40,717 nucleotides of DNA from Bacteroidales bacterium (GCA_003557765.1 PWNO01000278.1:1-40717); one strand, 5' to 3'. Positions 31,582 through 39,671 are shown, counted from the first letter of the stretch. Notes: generated by a model not told the origin, from the letters alone. Translations and numbers: made by a program.

Positions 31582-32964
31582 CTATACTTTAACCACAAAC
31601 ACCTGTGATGTTTCGTACTTGACTACTTTGATGGCATCACCTTTGTCAACAAATCCGGTAAGGGCAGTGGCATCGTAGATGTCGTCATCGATTTCGACTT
31701 TTCCGCTAGGTCTGAGCATGGTAAAGGCGACACCGGTTTTCCCCACCAGGGTAGACATGGTGGCATCTGCTGATGTGTAGCCAGAGCTTTTTTCCTGGAC
31801 CGTATCCAGAGCCAGCTCACCGAATCGTGTGGTGGAGAAGAGTTTGTCGCCAATGTAAAATGATCCGCTGAGGGATAAGAAGGTGGCAATGATTACGATC
31901 AAGAAAGCCATCAGGATTTCTGAGAGCGCCACACCAGTAAAGTCGAACCCTTCATTGCCCACCATGGCGAGTGCCAGGCCGGTGACGATTGATAATACAC
32001 CCAGGATACCTGTGACCCCAAATCCGGGTATGGCAAAGAGCTCAATGGCCACCAGTATCAAACCAAGAATAAACAGGATGATTTCGTAATGACTTGCAAG
32101 ACCTTCGATATAGAGTGGTGCAAAATAGAGCAGTGCAGCGGTGGCTGCGGCCAGGATAGGAAATCCCACACCGGGAGTTTGCAGTTCAAAATAGATCCCA
32201 CCGAGAATAAGCATGATTAGTATTCCGCTCACAATTGGGTTGATCAGGAACTGAATAACCCTGTCGGTAAAGGTAAGGCGTTGTTGCACAATCTCATAGT
32301 TTTCTATTCCGGCCATTTCCAGCACCTGTGGAATATTTTCGGCCATGCCTTCGGAAAACCCCCACCGCATCGCTTCAGAGGCGGTAAAGGTCAGTACTTT
32401 CCCAGCTTCTGAAACCCCTTCTACTTCAATGGAAGCATCTACCATGGCCTGTGCGATATCAGGATCACGACCTTTGGCTTCAGCGGTGGAGCGCATGATG
32501 GCACGCATGTATGATTGAAACTTGTCGGGTACTTCTTCTCCGGTGGCATCCACCACTGTGGCCGCCCCGATGTTACCACCCGGACGCATGTAAATCCTGT
32601 CTGCGGCAATGGAAATAAGCGCACCAGCTGAAGCCGCGTTGTTGTCGATGAAGACCATAACGGGAATACGGCTTTGCATAATGCGCGTCCGGATGGAGTC
32701 TGCGTCATTTACGGTTCCTCCATAAGTGTTCATGTGCAGGAGGACGAAATCAGCATTGAGGCTGTCGGCTTCCTCAAAAGCACGCTGTGTACGATGACGG
32801 GCTGGCGGGCCAATGTTTTCCTTGATCTCGTAAAGATATACAAGAAAAGTTTTGTCAGGGTGAGTCTCCAGGGTCTCAGTCACACGATCCCTGCGCGGAT
32901 CCTCAGCAGCAACGGCCAACCTGGCCACAGATATAAGTAGGAAAATGAAAATTATGCGGTTCAT
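31582..32964 (-). CDS. Membrane-bound NfeD-type serine protease (ClpP-class, long form)
   Basis: The start is ATG 32964; a TTG at 32982 belongs to the octamer repeat. The 460-residue protein has a signal peptide (about 1-20), a ClpP-class Ser/Lys protease domain (about 40-225) with NNAASAGALIS holding catalytic Ser112 and a likely Lys149 in VPDKFQS, then four or five membrane helices (about 235-375) and a C-terminal OB-fold NfeD domain (VGKTGVAFTMLRPSGKVEID). Long NfeD proteins cleave stomatin-like membrane partners in archaea and influence membrane microdomains. The usual stomatin/flotillin-like partner gene is not adjacent here. Substrate unknown. Confidence 0.88.
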   Translation of the reverse strand: MNRIIFIFLLISVARLAVAAEDPRRDRVTETLETHPDKTFLVYLYEIKENIGPPARHRTQRAFEEADSLNADFVLLHMNTYGGTVNDADSIRTRIMQSRIPVMVFIDNNAASAGALISIAADRIYMRPGGNIGAATVVDATGEEVPDKFQSYMRAIMRSTAEAKGRDPDIAQAMVDASIEVEGVSEAGKVLTFTASEAMRWGFSEGMAENIPQVLEMAGIENYEIVQQRLTFTDRVIQFLINPIVSGILIMLILGGIYFELQTPGVGFPILAAATAALLYFAPLYIEGLASHYEIILFILGLILVAIELFAIPGFGVTGILGVLSIVTGLALAMVGNEGFDFTGVALSEILMAFLIVIIATFLSLSGSFYIGDKLFSTTRFGELALDTVQEKSSGYTSADATMSTLVGKTGVAFTMLRPSGKVEIDDDIYDATALTGFVDKGDAIKVVKYETSQVFVVKV

Positions 32965-32975
32965 ATGTATATTTT

Positions 32976-33001
32976 TTGTCAAAAAGTCAACATTTTGACA
33001 G
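32976..33001 (-). repeat. 8-nt-period array (family A, copy 7) before the NfeD-type gene
   Basis: On the plus strand GTC lies at 32978 and 32986, and TTTTGAC follows at 32993 in the other orientation, so this copy has a partly palindromic end. The T-rich strand is sense for the protease gene and ends about 10 nt before its ATG. Confidence 0.7.
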
Positions 33002-33035
33002 GTCTGCGCTGCTTTTGTTTTTCATCCCCGACTGA

Positions 33036-33683
33036 TTATTTCCTGTGATCAGCAAGGAACTTTTCCAGTCCTATGTCGGTAAGCGGGTGTTTCAGCAGGC
33101 CCATAATGGGTTTGAGGGGACAGGTGACCACATCCGCACCCGCTTCTGCACATTGCGGAATGTGCATAGTATGCCGGATGCTGGCAGCAAGGACTTGCGT
33201 GTCAAAATCATAATTGCGGTAGATGTCCACGATCTGGGCAACCAATTCCACACCATCTGTGGACACATCATCCAGGCGTCCGATAAACGGCGACACATAA
33301 GTAGCTCCGGCCTTAGCGGCCAAAATGGCCTGGCCTGTAGAAAACACCAGGGTACAATTTGTTTTTATGCCTTTGGAACTGAGGTATTTGATCGCCTTCA
33401 CGCCCTCCCTGATCATGGGCACTTTAACAACGATCTGTGGGTGCAGTGCAGCCAGCTCCTCTGCCTCCTTGATGATCCCATCAAAATCCGTGGCAATGAC
33501 TTCAGCACTGACATCGCCGTCTACAATCTCACAAATGTCAACATAATGTTTCTTAATGCTTTCCTCGCCCTTAATACCCTCTTTGGCCATCAGCGAAGGA
33601 TTGGTGGTTACCCCATCAAGGATCCCAAGGTCCATTGCCTCCCGGATCTCATCCAGGTTAGCCGTATCAATAAAAAACTTCAT
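33036..33683 (-). CDS. tal: Small transaldolase / fructose-6-phosphate aldolase family (TalC/MipB type)
   Basis: The 215-residue protein starts at ATG 33683 ([17 protein letters not shown]); a longer open frame to 33734 only crosses an octamer array. It shows [13 protein letters not shown], the Schiff-base Lys87 in [37 protein letters not shown] and the C-terminal GLEKFLADH. The enzyme belongs to the short transaldolase group of the pentose phosphate pathway. VSAEV near residue 59-63 has Glu where fructose-6-phosphate aldolases have Gln, which favours transaldolase activity; I recall this distinction from the family and cannot test it here. It is followed after 71 bp by the NfeD-type gene. 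Confidence 0.92.
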   Translation of the reverse strand: MKFFIDTANLDEIREAMDLGILDGVTTNPSLMAKEGIKGEESIKKHYVDICEIVDGDVSAEVIATDFDGIIKEAEELAALHPQIVVKVPMIREGVKAIKYLSSKGIKTNCTLVFSTGQAILAAKAGATYVSPFIGRLDDVSTDGVELVAQIVDIYRNYDFDTQVLAASIRHTMHIPQCAEAGADVVTCPLKPIMGLLKHPLTDIGLEKFLADHRK

Positions 33684-33697
33684 AGTTTGAAAGTTTA

Positions 33698-33732
33698 ATG
33701 TCAAAAAGTCCAAAAGGTCTAAAAGTCGAAAC
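33698..33732 (-). repeat. 8-nt-period array (family A, copy 8) before the transaldolase
   Basis: On the plus strand GTC begins at 33700, 33708, 33717 and 33725 (spacing 8, 9, 8). The T-rich strand is the transaldolase sense strand, 15 nt upstream of the ATG. Confidence 0.85.
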
Positions 33733-33774
33733 ATCTGAAGGGCCGGATATCATCCTTGTTTATGTTTGTGCCCT

Positions 33775-33805
33775 ATTGTTTCCAGGTTTCTTTTCAATAT
33801 ATTTG
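33775..33805 (+). promoter_or_regulatory. Possible promoter reading into the SRP RNA from its 3' side
   Basis: ATTG at 33775-33778, a 19-nt spacer and TATATTTG at 33798-33805 resemble a complete Bacteroidota promoter on the plus strand. Transcription would start near 33811 and run antisense through the SRP RNA. It may be a chance match in AT-rich DNA. Confidence 0.3.
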
Positions 33806-33824
33806 GTGTGTCTTTATCAAAAAA

Positions 33825-33918
33825 GGTGAGCCATGGTATCGCACCGCTACGACCGCCTACCCTTGCTACCTTCCGGTCCTGGGGGAATTTAGCGGGAGCT
33901 GGTCGTACCAGACTCACC
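33825..33918 (-). ncRNA. ffs: Signal recognition particle RNA (small bacterial 4.5S type)
   Basis: On the minus strand the 94-nt sequence begins GGTGAGTCTGGTA and ends TACCATGGCTCACC; these termini pair. The apical domain has the conserved GGAA tetraloop in CAGGACCGGAAGGTAGCAA, the Ffh-binding region, followed by GGGTAGGCGGT. It is the RNA scaffold of the particle that targets membrane proteins during translation. Six T follow the 3' end (33819-33824), giving termination from the terminal stem. A perfect promoter lies directly upstream, and the predicted start base coincides with the 5' G of the RNA. Confidence 0.95.
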
Positions 33919-33923
33919 AACTG

Positions 33924-33955
33924 CAAAAGTAATGAAATATCCCTTTCCATACAAA
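33924..33955 (-). promoter_or_regulatory. Promoter of the SRP RNA (TTTG, 20 nt, TACTTTTG)
   Basis: On the minus strand TTTG (33952-33955), a 20-nt spacer and TACTTTTG (33924-33931) match the Bacteroidota primary sigma consensus exactly. The RNA's first base at 33918 is 6 nt past the -7 box. I used this distance to judge the other promoters in the window. Confidence 0.85.
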
Positions 33956-33990
33956 CAAAATTTCCCACAAACACGTTAGTTAAAGGAGTG

Positions 33991-34017
33991 CTATTGGCTC
34001 TTGGCTTTTAGCTATTG
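33991..34017 (-). repeat. 7-nt-period array (family B, copy 2)
   Basis: On the minus strand GCCAATA, GCTAAAA, GCCAAGA and GCCAATA are in phase. It faces copy 3 (34147-34172) in inverted orientation, with about 130 bp between them, upstream of the O-methyltransferase. Confidence 0.8.
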
Positions 34018-34146
34018 GCAAGAATATTTCACGTTTTAGCTCAGATGACTTTGAGATGCTGTGGTTCGACAAATATTTTTTCTGATCATATAAATGTCAT
34101 CATTGTATCATCTCAAACAGCAATAGCTAACGGCCACCCGCAAAAA

Positions 34147-34172
34147 GCTAATAGCCAAGAGCCAACAGCTAA
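34147..34172 (+). repeat. 7-nt-period array (family B, copy 3)
   Basis: GCTAATA, GCCAAGA, GCCAACA and GCTAAT begin at 34147, 34154, 34161 and 34168. It ends 26 bp before the O-methyltransferase ATG. Together with copy 2 it could form a large stem or be the terminal repeats of a small non-coding element. Confidence 0.8.
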
Positions 34173-34198
34173 TTTCAACAATTGACAACACAGGAATT

Positions 34199-34855
34199 AT
34201 GGATTTTTTACCAGATCGCATAGAGGCTTACGCACTGGCGCATAGCAGCCAGGAAAGCGAGGTGCTCAAACTATTAAACAGGGAAACACATGCCAAGGTT
34301 TTGCAGCCCAGGATGCTTTCGGGGCATTTGTTGGGTCGTTTTCTTGCCTTCATGAGTCGCATACTGAAGCCCATGCGGATTTTGGAACTTGGCACCTACA
34401 CCGGGTATTCAGCCATATGCCTGGCAGAGGGTCTGCCAACTGAAGGAAAGATTGATACTATAGACCATAACCCGGAGCTGGAGGACTTTGCAGGGCAATA
34501 TTTTGAAAAGGCCGGCATCCGTAACAAGGTAAACCAACATGTAGGTGAGGCACTGGACATCATTCCCCGTTTGGAGGGACCATATGACCTAGTATTTATG
34601 GATGCAGATAAAGCAAACTATCAGCGGTATTTTGACATGATATATCCCAAAATGCCAATTGGGGCTGTTTTATTGGCCGATAATGTATTGTGGAGCGGCA
34701 AGGTGCTTGATAAAGCGTATCATGATGATGAAGAGACGCTTGGTATCATACAATTCAATGAGTATATCAAAGGACATCCTGGTGTGCAGCATTTGATGCT
34801 ACCTGTCCGTGATGGCGTGATGCTTGTGGAAAAAACGGGTGATGCTATTGTTTAA
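34199..34855 (+). CDS. Class I SAM-dependent O-methyltransferase (CCoAMT/COMT-like)
   Basis: The 218-residue protein has the SAM-binding motif ILELGTYTGYSAICLAEGL (about residues 61-79), an acidic residue after it (TIDHNPELED) and the metal-site segment LVFMDADKANYQRYFD, with VLLADNVLWSGKV following. These mark the cation-dependent O-methyltransferase family related to caffeoyl-CoA and catechol methyltransferases. The small bacterial members have broad specificity and the substrate here is unknown. The ATG is at 34199. Its stop overlaps the convergent porQ stop by 4 bp. Confidence 0.9.
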   Translation: MDFLPDRIEAYALAHSSQESEVLKLLNRETHAKVLQPRMLSGHLLGRFLAFMSRILKPMRILELGTYTGYSAICLAEGLPTEGKIDTIDHNPELEDFAGQYFEKAGIRNKVNQHVGEALDIIPRLEGPYDLVFMDADKANYQRYFDMIYPKMPIGAVLLADNVLWSGKVLDKAYHDDEETLGIIQFNEYIKGHPGVQHLMLPVRDGVMLVEKTGDAIV

Positions 34856-35931
34856 TTGCTGTTCTCCGAACGTTCGAACAGGTCCTGGATGCTGGTGTTG
34901 ATGGAAAAATGATTGGGAGCACCAGCCAGGTGGTGATTGGATCTTCCGTAGTTAAGCTGAAAACGCGATATGTTGACACCAAAGCCCCAGGAAAAGCCCA
35001 CAGTGGATAGCCGGCTTTCTACTTTCATTTCCTGTCTCCTTCGGTAATTGTATCCCACACGGAAACTAAAACTTTCCATAGGTGTAAACTCCACACCCAC
35101 AACCACATGACGCATCAGATTGTCGGCCAGGTCACCAACTCTTTCCTGGAAATTCTGTTCATCCTCACCATTATCACCAGAGAAATGGTCGGGCAGCAAA
35201 ATCGGTGAGTCGTAGGTCAGGTCATAATTGTGCAGGTTGTTCGCCACAAAGGAAAACTGAAAAGGCGCATTCTCCAGTTTCTTGGTAATGCTGAGTACAA
35301 GATCAAAAGGCAAAGGTTCGCGATTTCCACTATGATACTGGGTGATTTGCGTTCCCATGTTACGAGCAATCAATGAGGCAGCGATAAGTCTTTCATGGTT
35401 ATGGTATGACAGGGCCACATCAGTGGCTATGCCGAAGGAACTGTGGTCATGAAATGTGGAGTATATGAGCTTGAGATTGCTGCCGACAGCGAATTGCTCA
35501 TTCAATGCCCTGCCCCATCCTATCTGAAAACTATATTCTCCGGCTGTAAAGTGCCCGATAACTTGCCCAAACTCATTGGCTTCAACAAATGATCCGTAAT
35601 CAATATATTGTAATGCCCCGCTTACATGCCCCAATCGGTTGAAATAATGGCTGATGGCCACAGTTCCGTAATTGATGTCGTCAAAATAATCGACAATGTT
35701 AAGCGAAAGGTGGTTTTTATGATCCTGACTGAGCATTGAGGGAATCATCAGCGACATGCCAAGGTCGGGCTCAAAAACAGGAAAACCATATCCTCCAACC
35801 GCTGTCATTCGAGCGGTCTGTGACAGGTTAAGGAATTCATATACGCGACCACTTTGTCTCTGGGTATAAGCGTTTGTACTGATAAACAACAGCAGAAACA
35901 GAAGGGAAAAAGTATGCTTATTCAAAAACAC
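34852..35931 (-). CDS. porQ: Type IX secretion system outer-membrane protein PorQ
   Basis: The 359-residue protein has a signal peptide (about 1-23) and the PorQ N-terminal signature RVYEFLNLSQTARMTAVGG, then YGTVAISHYFNRLGHVSGALQYIDYGSF and GEYSFQIGWGRALN, typical of a 14-strand FadL/PorV-like barrel. PorQ works with PorZ and PorU at the cell surface to process and attach cargo with C-terminal sorting domains, and the protein at 6529-8796 is such a cargo. The start is GTG at 35931; a TAA lies nine codons upstream and no in-frame ATG exists near it. No other T9SS genes are in the window. Confidence 0.9.
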   Translation of the reverse strand: MFLNKHTFSLLFLLLFISTNAYTQRQSGRVYEFLNLSQTARMTAVGGYGFPVFEPDLGMSLMIPSMLSQDHKNHLSLNIVDYFDDINYGTVAISHYFNRLGHVSGALQYIDYGSFVEANEFGQVIGHFTAGEYSFQIGWGRALNEQFAVGSNLKLIYSTFHDHSSFGIATDVALSYHNHERLIAASLIARNMGTQITQYHSGNREPLPFDLVLSITKKLENAPFQFSFVANNLHNYDLTYDSPILLPDHFSGDNGEDEQNFQERVGDLADNLMRHVVVGVEFTPMESFSFRVGYNYRRRQEMKVESRLSTVGFSWGFGVNISRFQLNYGRSNHHLAGAPNHFSINTSIQDLFERSENSN

Positions 35932-36007
35932 AAATGCAGATTTATGTTGTTTTTATTAAGAAAAAACGGGTTAACTACCGAAATATTATCTGCTTCGATA
36001 TTACGGT

Positions 36008-36604
36008 TTAAAAACCATTGCCAAGGTTTAACAGGCTTTTATGAATGAGGTTAACCTGTGGTATCAGTGCCTGCTTTCCATCGTTATGTATGATGTAATC
36101 AGCAAACCTGGTCTTTTCATCTTCCGGCATCTGATGAATTGCACGCTGCCTGACAAGATCAGCATCTGTCTGATCCCGGTCGCATACTCGCTGTATCCTG
36201 ATGTCTTCGGGTGCTTTTACAAGGATAATTTTATCGAGATGTATGTGCTGACCGCTTTCTATCAGGATGGCCGCCTCCTGGATAACATAGGGTCTCGCTG
36301 TTTGTTCAGCAGACCACCGCATAAAGTCTTCCCTGATCAGTGGATGAATAATGGCATTTAGCTGATTAAGTTCATCCTGATTGTTAAACACGCGAGCAGC
36401 CAGTTTCTGGCGGTTAATGCCTCCCTCCCGGTCCAGAATACCATCGCCCAATGCATTTATGACCTGATTTTTTACCGCCGGTTTGTCCAGGAAGTATTTG
36501 CCACGTTCATCAGCATAATAGACAGGAATGCCCAGTTGTTTAAAAATTTTGCATATGGTCGTTTTGCCACTCCCAATGTTGCCAGTTACACCAACACGTA
36601 TCAT
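36008..36604 (-). CDS. coaE: Dephospho-CoA kinase (CoaE)
   Basis: CoaE phosphorylates dephospho-CoA in the last step of coenzyme A synthesis. The P-loop GNIGSGKT is at 8-15, ADERGK follows, and IIHPLIREDFMRW and IQEAAILIESG are the CoA-site and lid segments. The length (198 aa) is normal. The ATG is at 36604, 8 bp after the ybbR stop. It is the last gene of the nusB-yajC-ybbR-coaE run, which I recall as a conserved Bacteroidota gene order. Confidence 0.94.
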   Translation of the reverse strand: MIRVGVTGNIGSGKTTICKIFKQLGIPVYYADERGKYFLDKPAVKNQVINALGDGILDREGGINRQKLAARVFNNQDELNQLNAIIHPLIREDFMRWSAEQTARPYVIQEAAILIESGQHIHLDKIILVKAPEDIRIQRVCDRDQTDADLVRQRAIHQMPEDEKTRFADYIIHNDGKQALIPQVNLIHKSLLNLGNGF

Positions 36605-36612
36605 GATGTTTA

Positions 36613-37614
36613 TTATTCCAGGATGACATAATCCACGCTTGAAGGTCTGATGGAAAGGACCTCCACAAATGCTGGATAGGAATCCAGTCTGACATGTAAC
36701 CTGTCTTCACTTGTTATTTCAGCCTGCGGGCAGGTCACGCTGACTTCAAACATGTTTTCGTTTACCACCCGGTAATCCCGCAATGCCACGAGGTAAATCA
36801 CTTCCACATTTTTGGGAAACAGCCGTAACTGGCCATCTTCAAGGGGTAGCGGACAATCAATGGTAATAGGCAGGGATTTGGATGCTTCGGTAAACTCTTC
36901 TACAGGAATGTGCAGGTGGATTTGCTTTGTACCGGCCTGGATAAGGGGTGAGGCAATCTCCAGGTTTAATACCTTTCTGACAGTGGAACGGATATCATCT
37001 TTCTGCCAGAAAGCAGTATGAATAAATTCCATCGTATCCAGCATGGTTTTTGGGCCAGTGATGGTGACACTGTCAGGTGTGATGGTCAGATCGCCATAAG
37101 GGCCAAACCGCTTTTCGTACGAGATATCCTTATTTAAAAGGACAGGAACTTTTTTTGTGATGGCTGGTACCACTTCCACATGGATCGTATCAGGTAACAC
37201 CTGGCTCACCTGGGCCCAGTCGCCGTAATGATCTCTTAACCTGTTTTCCAGCTCTTCTGCTGTAACATAATGGGCTGTATGGTCATCGCGTTGAACAATG
37301 GGAAGCTGATCAGCCACCAGGTAAAGTGTATCTTGCTGGCTGAAATATCTTTCCGTGATCAGCCTCAGACCAGTCGTTTCCAAAGTATAATGTACAAGGC
37401 TGTCAGTTTGATTAACCCCAACTTTGCCTTCAGGAAAGTCATGGATGATTACATATTGCCGGAATTCAGACTCGTTTTCTTGCGAAAGTTTGGTGAAAAG
37501 CCAAAACATAGCGCTACAAAGCAAGCACAACACAAATATGTGGAGCCTGCGCTGGCTGGCTGCCTCGCGGGGCGTTAATGCCTTTTTTTTTCGCAATAAG
37601 TACTTCCAGTTCAT
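36613..37614 (-). CDS. YbbR-like domain protein, membrane-anchored
   Basis: The 333-residue protein has a basic cytoplasmic N-terminus, one membrane helix (about 25-44, LHIFVLCLLCSAMFWLFTKL) and an extracytoplasmic region with a YbbR-like repeat (KKVPVLLNKDISYEKRFGPYGDLTITPDSVTITGPKTMLD). In Firmicutes YbbR (CdaR) modulates a diadenylate cyclase; in Bacteroidota the role is not established. The start codon shares its A with the yajC stop (TAATG overlap at 37614), so translation is coupled. Confidence 0.88.
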   Translation of the reverse strand: MNWKYLLRKKKALTPREAASQRRLHIFVLCLLCSAMFWLFTKLSQENESEFRQYVIIHDFPEGKVGVNQTDSLVHYTLETTGLRLITERYFSQQDTLYLVADQLPIVQRDDHTAHYVTAEELENRLRDHYGDWAQVSQVLPDTIHVEVVPAITKKVPVLLNKDISYEKRFGPYGDLTITPDSVTITGPKTMLDTMEFIHTAFWQKDDIRSTVRKVLNLEIASPLIQAGTKQIHLHIPVEEFTEASKSLPITIDCPLPLEDGQLRLFPKNVEVIYLVALRDYRVVNENMFEVSVTCPQAEITSEDRLHVRLDSYPAFVEVLSIRPSSVDYVILE

Positions 37615-37967
37615 TATCGCCTTTCACCGAGCTGCTCCGAAGCACCTTCCATGGCGATGGCCGTCTTTTGGACGCGGAAACGTGTACCGTCTTCAACCTC
37701 AAGAGTAAAGCTCTGCTCCTGCTCCTCCACGATCTTTCCGTGAATGCCTCCGATGGTTACCACCTTGTCCCCTTTCTTTAACTGTTCACGAAACTGACGC
37801 AGCTGCTTTTGCTTCTTCATCTGCGGACGGATGAAAAAGAAATAGAAAACCAATATGATCAAAAGGAGGAACAATAAACCACTAAAGTCACCTGCACCGC
37901 CTGATTCAGCCTGTAAAACACCAGATGCTCCCAACTCGCCTTTCAAAATAATAAATAACATGTTCAT
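37614..37967 (-). CDS. yajC: Preprotein translocase subunit YajC
   Basis: The 117-residue inner-membrane protein has one helix (about 29-47, GLLFLLLIILVFYFFF) followed by RPQMKKQKQLRQFREQLKKGDKVVTIGGIHGKIVEE, the family signature. YajC associates with SecDF and assists export. The ATG is at 37967, with another at the third codon. It is 48 bp downstream of nusB and overlaps ybbR by one base. Confidence 0.94.
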   Translation of the reverse strand: MNMLFIILKGELGASGVLQAESGGAGDFSGLLFLLLIILVFYFFFIRPQMKKQKQLRQFREQLKKGDKVVTIGGIHGKIVEEQEQSFTLEVEDGTRFRVQKTAIAMEGASEQLGERR

Positions 37968-38015
37968 CAGTCTTTTCTTTGATTTAATAAATGATTGTAC
38001 AACAAAGTTAATAAA

Positions 38016-38966
38016 TCATTCTGAAGCACCATCGCTACCCGGCGCTTTGTACGGAACGATTTTTTTTTCTTTAACAAACTCATCCAGCAGTTTATCCAAC
38101 ACTCCATTGACAAAAACTTTGCTTTTGGGCGTACTGTACATTTTAGATAACTCAATGTATTCGTTCAGGCTCACCTTGACGGGGATTTCAGGGAATTTGA
38201 GAATCTCCGTAAGGGCCATTTCCATGATAATCATATCCATCAGTGCAATGCGATCCACATCCCAATTTTTGGTCTTCTGAGAAATGATTTCATTGAAGGC
38301 TTCGTGGTTTAGGACAGCTTTTTGGAATAGTGTCTGGGCAAAATCCCGGTCAGTAGGATCCTTGAATAGCGTCATTAGCTCCACCTGGCCTTTTTCTACA
38401 GAAGCCCTGAGCGTTTTAAGCATCATCTTATAAATCAGTTCCCAATCATCTATCCAGTAAATGCTTTTTTCTTCATAAAAATAGTGGAGTGGCTCAAAGT
38501 CAACGATGTCCCTCTCAATCATCCTGATAACTAAACGCAAATCATCCTTCTCATTGCCATCTTCAGCCTGCATATAAGCGTTGTAATAACTTGAATGTTT
38601 GATGTGCTTAAGCAGGTTGCGTACCAAATCCATGTGATCCTGCCAGTGAATTCCTCGCGCTGATGCCATTTTTTCCAGTGTCGCATCCTGTTCAAGCATC
38701 CGCAATATCTTGTTGTTAATGAAACGCTTATTCGGATGCAAGTCCTCTTCCGTAGGCAGATGCTTTCTTTGCCTTTCATCAAGGATCTGCTCCTCCTGTC
38801 TTACCAGTGCCACAAGGAGTGTGAACTGATAAAGATACAGGTCATAGACCTTCTCAATGCTTTTCATCAACTCATTGACACCAGAGTCCAGCTCCTGGTT
38901 GTGTGACTGATAGAACGCATACAAGCATTGTAATATTTTTACCCTTAAATGTCTTCTGTTGATCAT
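38016..38966 (-). CDS. nusB: Transcription antitermination factor NusB (long Bacteroidota form)
   Basis: I place the start at ATG 38966 (MINRRHLRVKILQCLYAFYQ). The frame stays open to 39035, but the -7 box at 39038-39045 would start transcription near 39032, inside that extension. The 316-residue length is about twice that of E. coli NusB; the first 200 residues are an extra helical region and the classic NusB fold lies at the end (RDFAQTLFQKAVLNHEAFNEII, then VDRIALMDMIIMEMALTEIL and NEYIELSKMYSTPKSKVFVNGVLDKL). NusB with NusE binds boxA in rRNA leaders and prevents early termination. Confidence 0.93.
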   Translation of the reverse strand: MINRRHLRVKILQCLYAFYQSHNQELDSGVNELMKSIEKVYDLYLYQFTLLVALVRQEEQILDERQRKHLPTEEDLHPNKRFINNKILRMLEQDATLEKMASARGIHWQDHMDLVRNLLKHIKHSSYYNAYMQAEDGNEKDDLRLVIRMIERDIVDFEPLHYFYEEKSIYWIDDWELIYKMMLKTLRASVEKGQVELMTLFKDPTDRDFAQTLFQKAVLNHEAFNEIISQKTKNWDVDRIALMDMIIMEMALTEILKFPEIPVKVSLNEYIELSKMYSTPKSKVFVNGVLDKLLDEFVKEKKIVPYKAPGSDGASE

Positions 38967-39037
38967 AAGAAAAAGTATAACAGCAATTGCAAAGCATTCA
39001 TCATAAAAAAACGCAACAGCCTGCCTGTAAAACAATG

Positions 39038-39045
39038 CAAAAGTA
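39038..39045 (-). promoter_or_regulatory. -7 element for the nusB operon (TACTTTTG)
   Basis: The minus-strand TACTTTTG is identical to the SRP RNA -7 box. It predicts a transcript start near 39032 and a leader of about 66 nt. No clear -33 TTTG is at 20 nt. It supports 38966 as the nusB start. Confidence 0.5.
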
Positions 39046-39078
39046 AGTTATTTTTTTTCTTTATTAATTTGTATTTCG

Positions 39079-39124
39079 TAAATTTGTGAATGGCCCTTGG
39101 CGGGCCTTACGTTCTTTACTTTTG
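39079..39124 (+). promoter_or_regulatory. Two -7 elements flanking an inverted repeat, upstream of the DUF3276 gene
   Basis: TAAATTTG (39079-39086) and TACTTTTG (39117-39124) both fit the consensus. Between them GGCCC and GGGCC (39092-39106) form a 5-bp inverted repeat with a 5-nt centre; the centre contains TTGG, whose TTG lies 17 nt before the second -7 box. This could be a regulated tandem promoter. Confidence 0.4.
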
Positions 39125-39191
39125 CCAAAATAGCTGGAATCTGTAAACAAGAAAAGAAAATTTATTTGTAAAGAAAGAAAACAGACGAATT

Positions 39192-39671
39192 ATGATGGAA
39201 GACTTTGGCACGGATGCCCCAAGAGATGATATTCATTCACAAGCAGTGAGGGCCGGGAAGCGAACCTACTTTTTTGATGTTAAATCGACACGTTCTAACG
39301 AGTTGTATCTTACCATAACAGAAAGTAAGCGACGATTTAATCAACAAACCGGTAAGTTTTATTACGAAAAACACAAATTGTTTCTTTATCAGGAAGATTT
39401 TGACAAGTTCAAGGATGCCCTGAATGAATCTTTTTCAGCCATTGAAAGGCTTCAGGGTGAAGTCTTAAAGGAGGCTCCTCCTGCAACTAAGAATGAAGAT
39501 AGTACAAAGGAGGCAGAAAAAGATACGGATAAAAAGGCTGATGACATCTCTTTTGAAGACCTTGGCGAGGACAAAAAGGAGGATAAGCAACAGGCCTCCG
39601 GTGACTCAGAAGACTCCGAAGACTCCGGAGATTCCGAAGACTCCGGAGATAAGGGTGATGCTGTAAGCTAA
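39192..39671 (+). CDS. DUF3276 (PUR-alpha-like) nucleic-acid-binding protein
   Basis: The 159-residue protein carries one PUR-type domain (about 20-95: SQAVRAGKRTYFFDVKSTR, ELYLTITESKRRF, YEKHKLFLYQEDFDKFKDAL), the fold that binds purine-rich single-stranded nucleic acid in eukaryotic PUR-alpha and in Bacteroidota DUF3276 proteins. The C-terminal third is a highly acidic, low-complexity tail ending in repeated SEDSED and SGDSED tripeptides, encoded by near-identical GACTCCGAA/GACTCCGGA units (39603-39651). The tail may be disordered and variable in length. The ATG is at 39192, with a second at 39195. The next gene is convergent. Confidence 0.88.
   Translation: MMEDFGTDAPRDDIHSQAVRAGKRTYFFDVKSTRSNELYLTITESKRRFNQQTGKFYYEKHKLFLYQEDFDKFKDALNESFSAIERLQGEVLKEAPPATKNEDSTKEAEKDTDKKADDISFEDLGEDKKEDKQQASGDSEDSEDSGDSEDSGDKGDAVS

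Noticed and set aside
33045..33698. Plus-strand open frame (217 codons) opposite the transaldolase
   Set aside because: It mirrors almost exactly a transaldolase with all conserved motifs, and its own translation has no recognisable domain.
33683..33734. N-terminal extension of the transaldolase to 33734
   Set aside because: The extension translates the octamer array, and the family start MKFFIDTAN is at 33683.
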